Source of the DNA: Halobacteriovoraceae bacterium
GTDB taxonomy: Bacteria > Bdellovibrionota > Bacteriovoracia > Bacteriovoracales > Bacteriovoracaceae
Reading direction: 5' to 3'
Length of the DNA: 41,750 bases
Assembly: GCA_018646195.1 (NCBI GenBank)
Contig: JABGVH010000202.1
Span: forward strand, 1-41,750
In this document: piece by piece, positions 1 to 8,600 of the stretch
How positions within the stretch are numbered: the first letter of the stretch is position 1
Layout: every line of letters starts with the position of its first letter
Program-made: the position numbers and the translations under genes
The notes under the pieces: generated by a model
What the model was told of the DNA's origin: nothing
Databases searched by the model: none
Seen by the model: the letters and a program-made list of their open reading frames with translations, nothing else

Positions 1-632
1 TACTCTTTTACCTGCTCTTCAGGAAGGTCGCCTATTAATTCGGTTTCAATAAAGCCAGGACAAATATTATTAACAGTAATATTCCGCTTACCAACTTCTT
101 TTGCTAGACACTTACTCATCGCCACTTGGCCGGCCTTTGATGCCGCATAATTTGACTGCCCGGGAAGACCTAAGCTGCCACCAACCGAACTCATATTAAT
201 TATTCTTCCGTAGCGCTTTCTCATCATCAATAGTGTCGCTCCCTGTGCCATCAGAAAGCTACCTTTGAGATTAATATTAAGCACACTGTCCCAGTTTTCT
301 TCAGACATACTTGGAACTAGCCCATCTTTTCGAATTCCTGAATTATTTATGAGGACTTCGAGGCTGAGATAATTTTCTTGAAAATAACTAAAAAAGGTAT
401 CAACTTCTTCTTTTTTAGAAACATCAAATTTTCTGAGGTCTAAATTTTCAGAGAGCTCTCCCAGTTCTGCTTTAAATTTTTCAGCTGCCTCATCATTGCG
501 TGCATAAGTCGCAACTACTCTGGCGCCTTTTTTAAGAAAGGCCTTTGTCATGCCCGCGCCAATACCTCTAGTGCCGCCAGTAATTATGACATTTTGACCG
601 TCAAACTCATTTGAACTTGTATCTAAACTCAT
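1..632 (-). CDS. fabG: 3-oxoacyl-ACP reductase-like SDR, 3' end outside the window
   Basis: This is a short-chain dehydrogenase/reductase of the FabG type, which reduces 3-oxoacyl groups on ACP (or CoA) with NADPH in the cytoplasm. I read it directly from the minus strand starting at ATG 632. The visible 210 residues include the Rossmann glycine motif TGGTRGIG near residue 18, the NNSG motif near 95, the catalytic Ser in IINMSSVGG near 142, and the catalytic pair YAASK near 158. The frame is open to base 1, so about 35-40 C-terminal residues are missing. The start lies 2 nt after the stop of the flavoprotein gene, so the two are probably translationally coupled. The SDR family is broad and the substrate could be another oxo- or hydroxy-acyl compound. 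The symbol is by family resemblance only. Confidence 0.85.
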   Translation of the reverse strand, partial: MSLDTSSNEFDGQNVIITGGTRGIGAGMTKAFLKKGARVVATYARNDEAAEKFKAELGELSENLDLRKFDVSKKEEVDTFFSYFQENYLSLEVLINNSGIRKDGLVPSMSEENWDSVLNINLKGSFLMAQGATLLMMRKRYGRIINMSSVGGSLGLPGQSNYAASKAGQVAMSKCLAKEVGKRNITVNNICPGFIETELIGDLPEEQVKE

Positions 633-634
633 TA

Positions 635-2059
635 CTACTCCTGTGCTCCGTCGAGAAAAGTCTCAACCTGATGAGATTGAATCACACCGTAATTGGCGGC
701 CCCTAGCCAGCCAGACATGATTATTCCGACTGAGCCACTATGAAAAAGCCCTTTGACTTCTTTATGCATATTCATACTTAGGTCTAGCCCTTCAAATTTT
801 GTTCCAAAGCTTGCGCCTTTTTTATGGTGGGTATATTTCTCAACGGTAAGTGGTGTCGAGCAATCTACAAAATCAATTTTCTCTCTTACGCCAGGAATTA
901 GTTTTTCGAGGGTTGCTAGCGCCCTTTCGATTACAAAATCTTTTTGTTTCTTATATTCTTCATCACTTAAGTCTTTCCAATCTTCATAGCGAGCATTTGA
1001 AGAGGAGACTACTGCGTAGCGATCAGGGCGCTGAGGCCTTATTTCTGGATAGTAAACTGAGAATGTTTGACTTCCTACATTGGGTGAAAGAATAAGCTGG
1101 CTGCTAAATTTAGCATCGTCAGAGTAAAAAACTAACTCTCCAATCCGCGGAATACTCTCACCTTTTTTGATCCCCATAAATACTTGGCAGCTACTGGTAT
1201 TGAGTTTTACCGCCTTGGCCTTTTCAATATATTCTTTTGGGAAGTACTCTTCACCGGCCATATTTAGGATGGTGGAAATAAGATTGGCGTTTGAGAGGAC
1301 AGATTTTGAAACAACTTTTTGGCCATTGACGACGACTCCTTTAGTTTCTCCATCCTCTATAATTATTTCTTCAACCAATGAATGATATTTTATATCGACA
1401 CCGTTTGAAAGAAGCTCTTCTTTCATCATATCAATTAAGAGGTCCGTTCCCCCTTGGAAGATATAGACACCTTTGCTCATGAAGTTTGAAAAAACTATTC
1501 CATAAGTAATGGCCGGGTCTTCTAAAGTAGAGCCATTGGCATAAACTATCGGCTCAAGTAAAAAACGTGTGACATCGGGGCGATTTGGAAAAAATTTTTC
1601 AAAAAGTTCTCCATTTGTCATTTCTTGGTCATCGTAGAAATTCATAGTTTCTAAGGCATCAAAGAAAGCCATTACAGATTCTTGAGAAACTTTAAATTCT
1701 TCGACTAATTTTTTAGTAAAATCTTCTTTAGTAAAATCTGTTTGAATTTCATATTGGGGATTTATAAAGCGAACATCTTTAACCTGAATAATCTTATCTG
1801 CAATTTCCCGACTCCAGTACTTCCGACAGGTCTTAATCATTCCAACTGGAAAACCGTGCAGAGAAACATCAAAAATATGATCGCCTTTTGCTCTTTTAAA
1901 CCAGGTGGCAAATCCGCCGAGCTTATTATGACTTTCAAGCAGCAGCACCGAACGGCCATTGCGCGCCAGTTTATTGGCGGCAGTTAGTCCGGCCAGTCCT
2001 GAACCGACAACCACTACATCGTAGTCTTTAGTAATGAGGTCTTTTTTCTTTAATAACAC
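635..2059 (-). CDS. Phytoene desaturase / CrtI-like FAD-dependent oxidoreductase
   Basis: A 474-residue flavoprotein of the CrtI / carotenoid isomerase / retinol saturase superfamily. An N-terminal dinucleotide-binding motif, VVVVGSGLAGLTAANKLA (about residues 15-32), is followed by an acidic residue in LLLES and by the GG of KLGGFATWF, as is normal for FAD binding. The C-terminal FAD-contact region appears as LFHSGSVGIIMSGWLGAANYG. The start is GTG at 2059, preceded by GGAG with a 5-nt spacer. The fabG-like gene follows after 2 nt, so a two-gene unit acting on an acyl or polyene substrate is likely. No other carotenoid genes are visible here, so calling it a true carotenoid desaturase would be unjustified. 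The superfamily call is firm, the substrate unknown. Confidence 0.8.
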   Translation of the reverse strand: MLLKKKDLITKDYDVVVVGSGLAGLTAANKLARNGRSVLLLESHNKLGGFATWFKRAKGDHIFDVSLHGFPVGMIKTCRKYWSREIADKIIQVKDVRFINPQYEIQTDFTKEDFTKKLVEEFKVSQESVMAFFDALETMNFYDDQEMTNGELFEKFFPNRPDVTRFLLEPIVYANGSTLEDPAITYGIVFSNFMSKGVYIFQGGTDLLIDMMKEELLSNGVDIKYHSLVEEIIIEDGETKGVVVNGQKVVSKSVLSNANLISTILNMAGEEYFPKEYIEKAKAVKLNTSSCQVFMGIKKGESIPRIGELVFYSDDAKFSSQLILSPNVGSQTFSVYYPEIRPQRPDRYAVVSSSNARYEDWKDLSDEEYKKQKDFVIERALATLEKLIPGVREKIDFVDCSTPLTVEKYTHHKKGASFGTKFEGLDLSMNMHKEVKGLFHSGSVGIIMSGWLGAANYGVIQSHQVETFLDGAQE

Positions 2060-2145
2060 TGCTTCTCCAAGGGGCGCAGTCTACCCTCTCTGCGTCATTC
2101 TGGGGAGCGGAGAGCGTCAATTTAAGCGCTATTCAACACGGTGAA

Positions 2146-3705
2146 TTAATCTAGGAAAGGTGATAAAAGAGAATTGGCGGCCTTGACTCCGTCGACTGCT
2201 GCCGAGGTGATGCCCCCTGCATAACCGGCGCCTTCGCCAATCGGGTAAAGTCCCTTAAACATTGTAGATTCTAAGCTTTCTCGATCCCGTAAAATAGTTA
2301 GCGGCGCGGAAGTTCTCGACTCTGGGGCCAAGAGCAGTCCTTCGTGAGCAATGATACCTGGCAACTTATGGTCAAATTTTAAAAGCGCCTTGTGAAGGTG
2401 CGAGCTGACAAAATCAGGTAATACCTCATGCAAATTTGCGGAGACAGTTTTTGAAGGAATTGAACTTTTTGGAAGCTCAGCTTTTCCCTTTGAGTTCTTT
2501 AAGAAATCAGTCATTCTTTGGGCCGGAATTTGCCATCCATTTCCATGTTCAGCTGAGTATTTGTAAGCTCGATTTTCAACTTCTCTTTGAAAATCCAATC
2601 CGCCAAGTATGCTATCCACTGGAAAATCATCCCCTGCCTTAACCGAAACAACTAAAGCGGCATTGGACCAAGGAGAACTTCGTGAATAATTGCTCATGCC
2701 ATTTATCACAATACCATCGACATCTGTCCCGGTAGATAAGACATGTCCACCAGGACACATACAGAAACTGTAAGTCCCCTTGAAGGAAGTCGGGTCTTCG
2801 TGACTGAGACGATAAGTCGCGGCCCCCAAGTTGGGATCATTGGCAAACTCCCCCAATTGGATTTGATCGACGAGCTTTCGCTTATGTTCCATCCTAACCC
2901 CAATCGCAAAATCCTTGGCCTTCATAGGGACTTTTAAGTCGGCCAGATGGCGGTAGACTTCACTGGCCGAATGCCCAACCGCCAGCACTAGATTGGGAGA
3001 ATAAATTTTTCGTCCGTCAGCAAGCTCTGCACCAACGATCTTTTGGGGATCTGACTCTTCTCTTAGTAAGCTTACCATTCTAGTGTTGTACTCTAAGATA
3101 CAGCCCTTCTCTTCTAGATAGTCACTGACTTTTGATATTAGCTGGCGGATTCGATTGGAACCGAGATGCGGGTTGGATAGATAAGCGGTTTCTTTTGGGG
3201 CACCAAAATCGACTAAACGATTCAGCACATACTGTACAAAAGGAGACTTTACTCTAGTAATTAGTTTTCCGTCACTGAAAAGCCCCGCTCCGCCTTCTCC
3301 AAAACAAACATTGCTGTCCAAATTTAAAAGACCTTGTCGCCAATACTTTCCAATTTGGATCATACGTTTATTGGCGCGATCCCCCCGCTCAATTAAATGG
3401 CAAGGGACTCCATGGTCGGCCAAGCGCAGGGCACAGAAAAGCCCCGCCGGCCCGGCACCAACAATAAGAGGCATCTCTTTGGGTCCTTGTATTTGAGGCA
3501 GCACTTCCCTATTGGGCTCAAATACTTCTCCGGCCTTAATAATTTCTACGTTGTATTGGTACTTGGGAGGGCGACCTTTATTGGCCCCTCTGGCATCTAA
3601 AGACTGCGACAAAATTCGAAAGTCCAGCATATCTGGATGCTGAGTCCTCAAGGAGACTTGCAGGTCTTCATTATAAGGTAAATTTAATTGCTGTTTTATT
3701 CCCAT
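2146..3705 (-). CDS. COG2509-type FAD-dependent dehydrogenase
   Basis: A 519-residue NAD(P)/FAD-dependent protein of the family usually annotated as uncharacterised FAD-dependent dehydrogenase (COG2509). The sequence shows an N-terminal extension of about 80 residues, the FAD Rossmann motif IVGAGPAGLFCALRLADHG (from about residue 101), the family-typical CFGEGGAGLFSDGKL, a CPGGHV segment, and the C-terminal LYPIGEGAGYAGGITSAA, which closes the FAD site. Length is normal for the family. The physiological substrate is not known. The start ATG 3705 has no clear Shine-Dalgarno. A TATGAT hexamer at 3728-3723 on this strand could be its -10. It is divergent from cinA with only 46 nt between the two starts. 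Confidence 0.85.
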   Translation of the reverse strand: MGIKQQLNLPYNEDLQVSLRTQHPDMLDFRILSQSLDARGANKGRPPKYQYNVEIIKAGEVFEPNREVLPQIQGPKEMPLIVGAGPAGLFCALRLADHGVPCHLIERGDRANKRMIQIGKYWRQGLLNLDSNVCFGEGGAGLFSDGKLITRVKSPFVQYVLNRLVDFGAPKETAYLSNPHLGSNRIRQLISKVSDYLEEKGCILEYNTRMVSLLREESDPQKIVGAELADGRKIYSPNLVLAVGHSASEVYRHLADLKVPMKAKDFAIGVRMEHKRKLVDQIQLGEFANDPNLGAATYRLSHEDPTSFKGTYSFCMCPGGHVLSTGTDVDGIVINGMSNYSRSSPWSNAALVVSVKAGDDFPVDSILGGLDFQREVENRAYKYSAEHGNGWQIPAQRMTDFLKNSKGKAELPKSSIPSKTVSANLHEVLPDFVSSHLHKALLKFDHKLPGIIAHEGLLLAPESRTSAPLTILRDRESLESTMFKGLYPIGEGAGYAGGITSAAVDGVKAANSLLSPFLD

Positions 3706-3751
3706 AATGTGTATTTCTTTTTATCATACTTAAAGCTAAGGAGCGAAGGAA

Positions 3752-4993
3752 ATGAGCCTATCAACTGCCCTGATTATTATTGGAGACGAGATTCTTGAGG
3801 GAAGGACCCGCGACAGCAATGGATATTGGCTGGCCAGACGCTTAAAAGAAGTTGGTCTCGGGTTGAGCGAAATTTTAGTGGTTTCAGACAACCTGGCCGA
3901 CTTAAGCAAACTCTTTAAAGACTGCCTTGCAAAATATCGTGTCATTTTCATTTCCGGTGGGCTCGGACCGACCCTAGATGATGTCACTAAGCAGGCCCTG
4001 GCCGATGCCACTTCAAATAAAATACTTGAGAGTAGTCAGGGAGCTGAGATGGCCAAGGAAAATTACTTGCGCTATGGAAAGGAATGGACACCTGTATTAA
4101 ATAGCTACCATATGGTCCCTGAAAATTTTAACGCAGTCACTAACCCCAAGGGCCTTGCCCCCGGATTGGTCTACTGCAATGAGAACTCAATGCTCTTGGC
4201 CGCCCCCGGTGTTCCCTGGGAATTTGAAGAAATGGTGGATAGTGTATTTCTTCCGATCCTTAAAAAAGAATTTCCAAAGCAACTTAAAAGAATGCAAGAG
4301 CTGGTCATTTGCACTCGTTTTATACCAGAAGAAAAAATTTTTGGGGAGCTTTGCCCCAATCTCTGGAAAGACCTTTCAGCTTTTGGAAAAGTATCTTCGC
4401 TACCCCAAGTCCTAGGTATTAATATTATAGTGCGCGCTGCTGACCTCGACGAAGAGAAGAGAGATCAAATTGTGGAGTTGATCAATTCAACAGAACTTAG
4501 CGAGTACGTATGGCAATACGGTAGTCTAAGTCTGCCTGAACTAATTATTAAAAAAGCTTGCGAGAAGGGGCTATCCATTGGGATGGCCGAGTCCTGCACC
4601 GGAGGGCTTAGCGCTTCTCGACTTACTGACATCCCAGGTTCTTCTGCCGTTTTTATGGGAAGCCTTGTGACTTACTCCAATCAGGCCAAAGAAAAATTAC
4701 TGGGCGTAAAAGAGAAAACCCTACTTGATCATGGCGCCGTAAGCACCGAGACAGTTGAAGAAATGGCAATTGGGGCGCGGGAAAAACTAGACTGCGACTT
4801 TGCAATCGCCTTTAGTGGTATCGCAGGGCCCGGTGGTGGTAGCGATGAAAAGCCTGTTGGGACGCTGGCCTTTGCTCTTAGTGGTCCTAATCAAACTTAT
4901 TCAAAACTAATCAACTATCGAGGCGACCGTCTCAAGTTAAAAAATCGTTTTAGTGAATTTGGTCTCTTTAAATTGCTTGAGGCCCTGAGCTAG
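3752..4993 (+). CDS. cinA: CinA family nicotinamide-nucleotide amidohydrolase
   Basis: A full-length CinA protein (413 residues, typical size). The N-terminal MoCF/COG1058 domain (about residues 4-170) carries IIIGDEILEGRTRDSN and the GGLGPTLDD motif. The C-terminal PncC domain (about 255-413) has AESCTGG at 279-285, and further on SGIAGPGGGSDEKPVGT. The PncC domain deamidates nicotinamide mononucleotide to nicotinate mononucleotide in NAD recycling; the N-terminal domain of some CinA proteins acts as an ADP-ribose pyrophosphatase. ATG 3752 is supported by AAGGAG at 3738-3743 with an 8-nt spacer. It is convergent with the next gene: the two stop codons share the palindrome CTAG at 4990-4993. 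Confidence 0.95.
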   Translation: MSLSTALIIIGDEILEGRTRDSNGYWLARRLKEVGLGLSEILVVSDNLADLSKLFKDCLAKYRVIFISGGLGPTLDDVTKQALADATSNKILESSQGAEMAKENYLRYGKEWTPVLNSYHMVPENFNAVTNPKGLAPGLVYCNENSMLLAAPGVPWEFEEMVDSVFLPILKKEFPKQLKRMQELVICTRFIPEEKIFGELCPNLWKDLSAFGKVSSLPQVLGINIIVRAADLDEEKRDQIVELINSTELSEYVWQYGSLSLPELIIKKACEKGLSIGMAESCTGGLSASRLTDIPGSSAVFMGSLVTYSNQAKEKLLGVKEKTLLDHGAVSTETVEEMAIGAREKLDCDFAIAFSGIAGPGGGSDEKPVGTLAFALSGPNQTYSKLINYRGDRLKLKNRFSEFGLFKLLEALS

Positions 4994-5424
4994 GGATTGC
5001 TTTCTTTTAATTCTTCCATGATCTGATCCAGTGAAGGCATTTCCATCTCACCTTTTCCTGCTCGAATTTCTTTGAGGCGTTTTTCCATTTTCTTGATCTT
5101 TCGCTGAGCTCTTTTCTGGTCAGTTGATGTATTTTGGTTGCTGTAAGAAGGTCCTTGACGCTGCTTTTTATGCTGCCCTTTCATGGCCTTTTTTTGTAAC
5201 TCGTCGATGTCTTTTTGGTCAAAATCCTGGAGCGCTCCGCTGGCCTTTTCGAGATCCTTTTGACTAATTTTCCCCTCTTTTTGCATTTTTTTGAGCATCA
5301 TTTCTAGCTCGTCTTTATTGATATTCATGCCCAATCCGCCATTCTTTAGCGGTTGATTATCTTGGCCCAAAGCCGAGGTGACGATTGAAGACCAGAGAAA
5401 AAGCTGTAAAACTAGAAGTTTCAT
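4990..5424 (-). CDS. Small secreted charged helical protein, unknown function
   Basis: Not recognised. The 144-residue product starts with a Sec signal peptide (MKLLVLQLFLWSSIVTSALG, probable cleavage before QDNQ). The mature part is strongly charged and Lys/Glu/Gln-rich. It has two predicted helical stretches, one around NKDELEMMLKKMQKEGKIS and a basic one around RAQRKIKKMEKRLKEIRAG, separated by a Ser/Asn/Thr-rich linker. There are no cysteines in the mature part and no transmembrane segment. ATG 5424 has AGGA just upstream. It stands alone, convergent with cinA. A periplasmic location is inferred from the signal peptide. The coding call rests on the signal peptide plus the ribosome-binding site. 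Confidence 0.65.
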   Translation of the reverse strand: MKLLVLQLFLWSSIVTSALGQDNQPLKNGGLGMNINKDELEMMLKKMQKEGKISQKDLEKASGALQDFDQKDIDELQKKAMKGQHKKQRQGPSYSNQNTSTDQKRAQRKIKKMEKRLKEIRAGKGEMEMPSLDQIMEELKESNP

Positions 5425-5606
5425 AAGTCCTATTATCGGTCATTTAGGCCAATATACTAAATTTTGCTTTAAACCCTTGAATATTCCTTCACAATACCGC
5501 CCAAAATAGTCAGCGATTGGGCCCTTTTGAAGATCCCTAGACAATTCCAAATGCCTTTATTTTCGGACACTTACAAACATCACTCAAGTATAGGCGGCAA
5601 GCCTCG

Positions 5607-5612
5607 TATGAT
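5607..5612 (+). promoter_or_regulatory. Possible -10 box of the giant lipoprotein gene
   Basis: TATGAT (5 of 6 bases of the sigma-70 -10 consensus) lies about 60 nt upstream of the GTG start at 5673. The -35 position at 17-nt spacing (5584-5589, TCAAGT) is poor, so this promoter would need an activator or another sigma factor. Transcription would begin near 5619, just before the inverted repeat at 5622-5648. Confidence 0.35.
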
Positions 5613-5621
5613 AGCTCTAAA

Positions 5622-5648
5622 GGCTTAAAGAATGGAACTTATTAAGCC
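5622..5648 (+). promoter_or_regulatory. Leader stem-loop upstream of the giant lipoprotein gene
   Basis: GGCTTAA (5622-5628) and TTAAGCC (5642-5648) form a perfect 7-bp inverted repeat with a 13-nt loop. The stem would lie at the extreme 5' end of the mRNA if the -10 at 5607 is used, and it ends 9 nt before the GAGGGAG ribosome-binding site (5658-5664). It may protect the 5' end or modulate translation. A second inverted repeat, GCCCAA/TTGGGC at 5499-5504 and 5517-5522, lies further upstream in this 248-nt intergenic region and I assign no role to it. Confidence 0.4.
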
Positions 5649-5672
5649 GAAAAATTAGAGGGAGTATAGAGA

Positions 5673-8600
5673 GTGATTCAACGATTTTTCAATTCACCAG
5701 TAATTGGCGCCAGGACAATGGCGATTTTGGGGCTATTCGCCCTTCTGTTCACTGGTTGTGTTGAGTCTCCAAAAGGTTCCCGCAAGAAAAAGAAGAGCAC
5801 CGAGGCCACCCAAAGCAATGGGGGTACTCCGGATGTTCCCTCTTTTAACAATAGCCTCAATTTTTTACAGAGTGGAAATACTCAAACAACTGGTGCCTTT
5901 AACCTGGCGATAGATTCACAAGACAGTTTTTATCTCAGAGGACAAGAAGTCGATACTTTTGTCAAAAATGGCAACACCTCCACTCCCCACTGCCTAGTGG
6001 CCGAATTCGCGAGCAGTATCGATAATCAAATTCTTGTTACTGCCGGTATGCCAGGATTCTTTTTTAACTTTACCACCAACACCCAGGAATATTATTTCCA
6101 ATTTTTCCCTGCTAACGAAAGTCAAAATAGAAACTTCTGTCAAACAGCAGGACTGACGGCCGCACTAAATGCTGCCTTCCCAGGAAGAACTATTGCTTAC
6201 TCCCTGCCGACTCTCTGTCCCAGCTGTACAAGCTCATTACTAACCAGTACTCCAATTCAGATTAGGTCTTTTGCTGGATTTTCTATTTCATCGGTTAACA
6301 CAGGAGCGCTGACAATTCGGCTCTCCAACAATGCCACAAGTGGTATCCCTGTTGGACTTCAATGTACTTCGTCTTCTGAATGTAATTCAAAAGGTTTTGA
6401 CTGCTGCTCGATTGGTCAATGTGTGAATGATAAGCAAGTGAAGTCGGGAGTTGATACTTCTGGCAATGATTTTCTCCAGGCACAGCAAGACATCCTTGTG
6501 AACCCTTCCAATATTGTAAACTATCCTAACTTTTTCCATATCTGTGGAGTTGAAGTGGTGCCTGATCCCACTCCTACACCACTTCCGGATCCAAATGACG
6601 AACTCCAAGCGCGACTAGTTGAACTTACTGAATTGTTTAATTGCACCAACACTCAAGAAGGCGAGATGGCGCTTTGTACGATTACTCACGAAAATGCCAC
6701 CACCACTTCGACTCTGGTTACAGGACCTGACGATCTCAACTTTAATTTTATATATACAGGCACTACCGGGCTACCTACTCATAGTATTGACCGGGTTATC
6801 TATGCTAGTGAAGTTCTATTTTCAGCAGGAACTTTTGCTAAGCCAGGAATTTTCTTTGGTCCTGGAAATGATAACTTCAGCGATACAAACTCTGTTCAAT
6901 TTAATAATTACCAGGTCCCACTTTCGGCCAGTACTTCGACCATGAAAATTAGATACAAAGTTGATGGCACCTGCGAAAAGGTCAGTACAAATGTAGCACG
7001 CTGTGAGAAATTTTATGTCCAAGGGCAGAATCTTGGAAGAGTTGATGACCACTTTCCCGCATCAAATAATTTTATCCTGCCATTTTATACCGATACAAAT
7101 AAAACAATAAAAGTTGAAGTCGACGGCAATCCAAAATTAATTGGAACTAATTGGCAGCTGGTTATCGCCACGCCTTCGACAATACAGTTTGTCGGCACTA
7201 ACCTACAAGTTTTTGATACTCAAAATATTAAAATAACATATTTCGTCGATACTTCGGCCTTCGATGTCCTTGGTCAAAAGCAAATCTCTCTCGAGAGAAT
7301 TCAAGATATCTGCGAATGCCAAGAGCCTAATTGTTCGTTGGAAGAAGTCAAAGATACTAAAGGCGTCGTGGTCGACTACAAGTGCATCTACCCTCCACCA
7401 GTTATCCCGACTCCTCCGCTACAACAAACAGTTTTTCTTAGTTCTAAAACAGTGCCTCATCGTTATTATGACTCCGGAGGGGTTTATCATGCTGAAGTAA
7501 AATTTGATACCCCTGTCCAAGAAGGCACCGAGTTTAAGTATGAAAATAATAATCTCCTCAAGCCAAATAACGTCTCTCAATTTATAGGCTTCAATGAGAT
7601 ATATGGCTCTATCAATCAATTAGGAGGAAGTCCCAAACCTGCAAAAGAAGTTAATGTTGTCAAAGGAAAGTCCTACGATATTTTTGTAGATACTGGAAGT
7701 TTTGCCACTTGCTTTTTTTGTGGAACAGACTATTACTCCAATCTTTCAAAAATATTTCCACAAAATTTTCTTTTTAAAGGTGGTGGCTATCAACCTGACG
7801 TTTCGGCCACCGACAAAGTAAGTACTCCCGTTTTTCGAGGCGACGACCTTTTATTTGGTAGGGCCTGTTGGGTTCCTGCAACCATGATTCCTTGGACACA
7901 CGATACCAATTCTGACCGCCAATTGCAGCGGCTGAAACGTTTAAAGTCACAGCATTTTCTTTTCGCCAATGGCTATCAGAGAGATTGGTATGGCTTTGAC
8001 TATGGCTCCGTTATTGGATCCTTCGATGGTGTAAAATGGTTTTCAGTTGGAAATCAACGTAGAATTAAAGCAGAAACTAGCAAGCTCTTCATCGCTATCA
8101 ACGGCTATTTTGGCGACCTGACATCGGAAAGTAGCTACACCGTTGTTGTAAGCGATGCCTCTACTGCCCCGTCAAGTGGTTCTTCGGTCTCAAATGACTT
8201 CAATAGTGATGGCGCTGAATGCCAGAAGTTTCATACTTGCAGTGTCGATGCCGACTGTGTGACTCGACTTGGTTGGGACTATGTTTGCGAGTCTATAACC
8301 AGTGCCAAAACAATTTGGCCTTCGTTTGATGCTAACGGATTAGAAGTTCCAGAGGTCCAAACATTGGAACCTTTAAATAGTCTCTTTAACGCCACTGTCG
8401 GTGGTTCGAAGCGTTGTATTTATCGTGGTAGAGGAGCTCCCTGTAAACAGAATTATGAAATTCAAGATATCGCTAGTAGTTATAATAATACTGACAAGCT
8501 GGCCTTTCACTGGTGTGCTCCCAATAATTATTGTCAGAAATTTGTTGATGGTGCTCCAGTCGGCAAGTTCAATACCAAGATCGCACGTTTTGGAAAATCA

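Noticed and set aside
5425-5460. A flagellar sigma-28-type promoter (ACCGATAAT) upstream of the small secreted protein gene
   Set aside because: The -10-like element fits, but the -35 element is at the wrong distance (13 instead of about 11 nt) and matches poorly. It would also lie too close to the ATG.
5499-5526. Inverted repeat GCCCAA/TTGGGC followed by CCTTTT, as an intrinsic terminator
   Set aside because: No plus-strand gene ends upstream of it, the 12-nt loop is long and the T-run is short.
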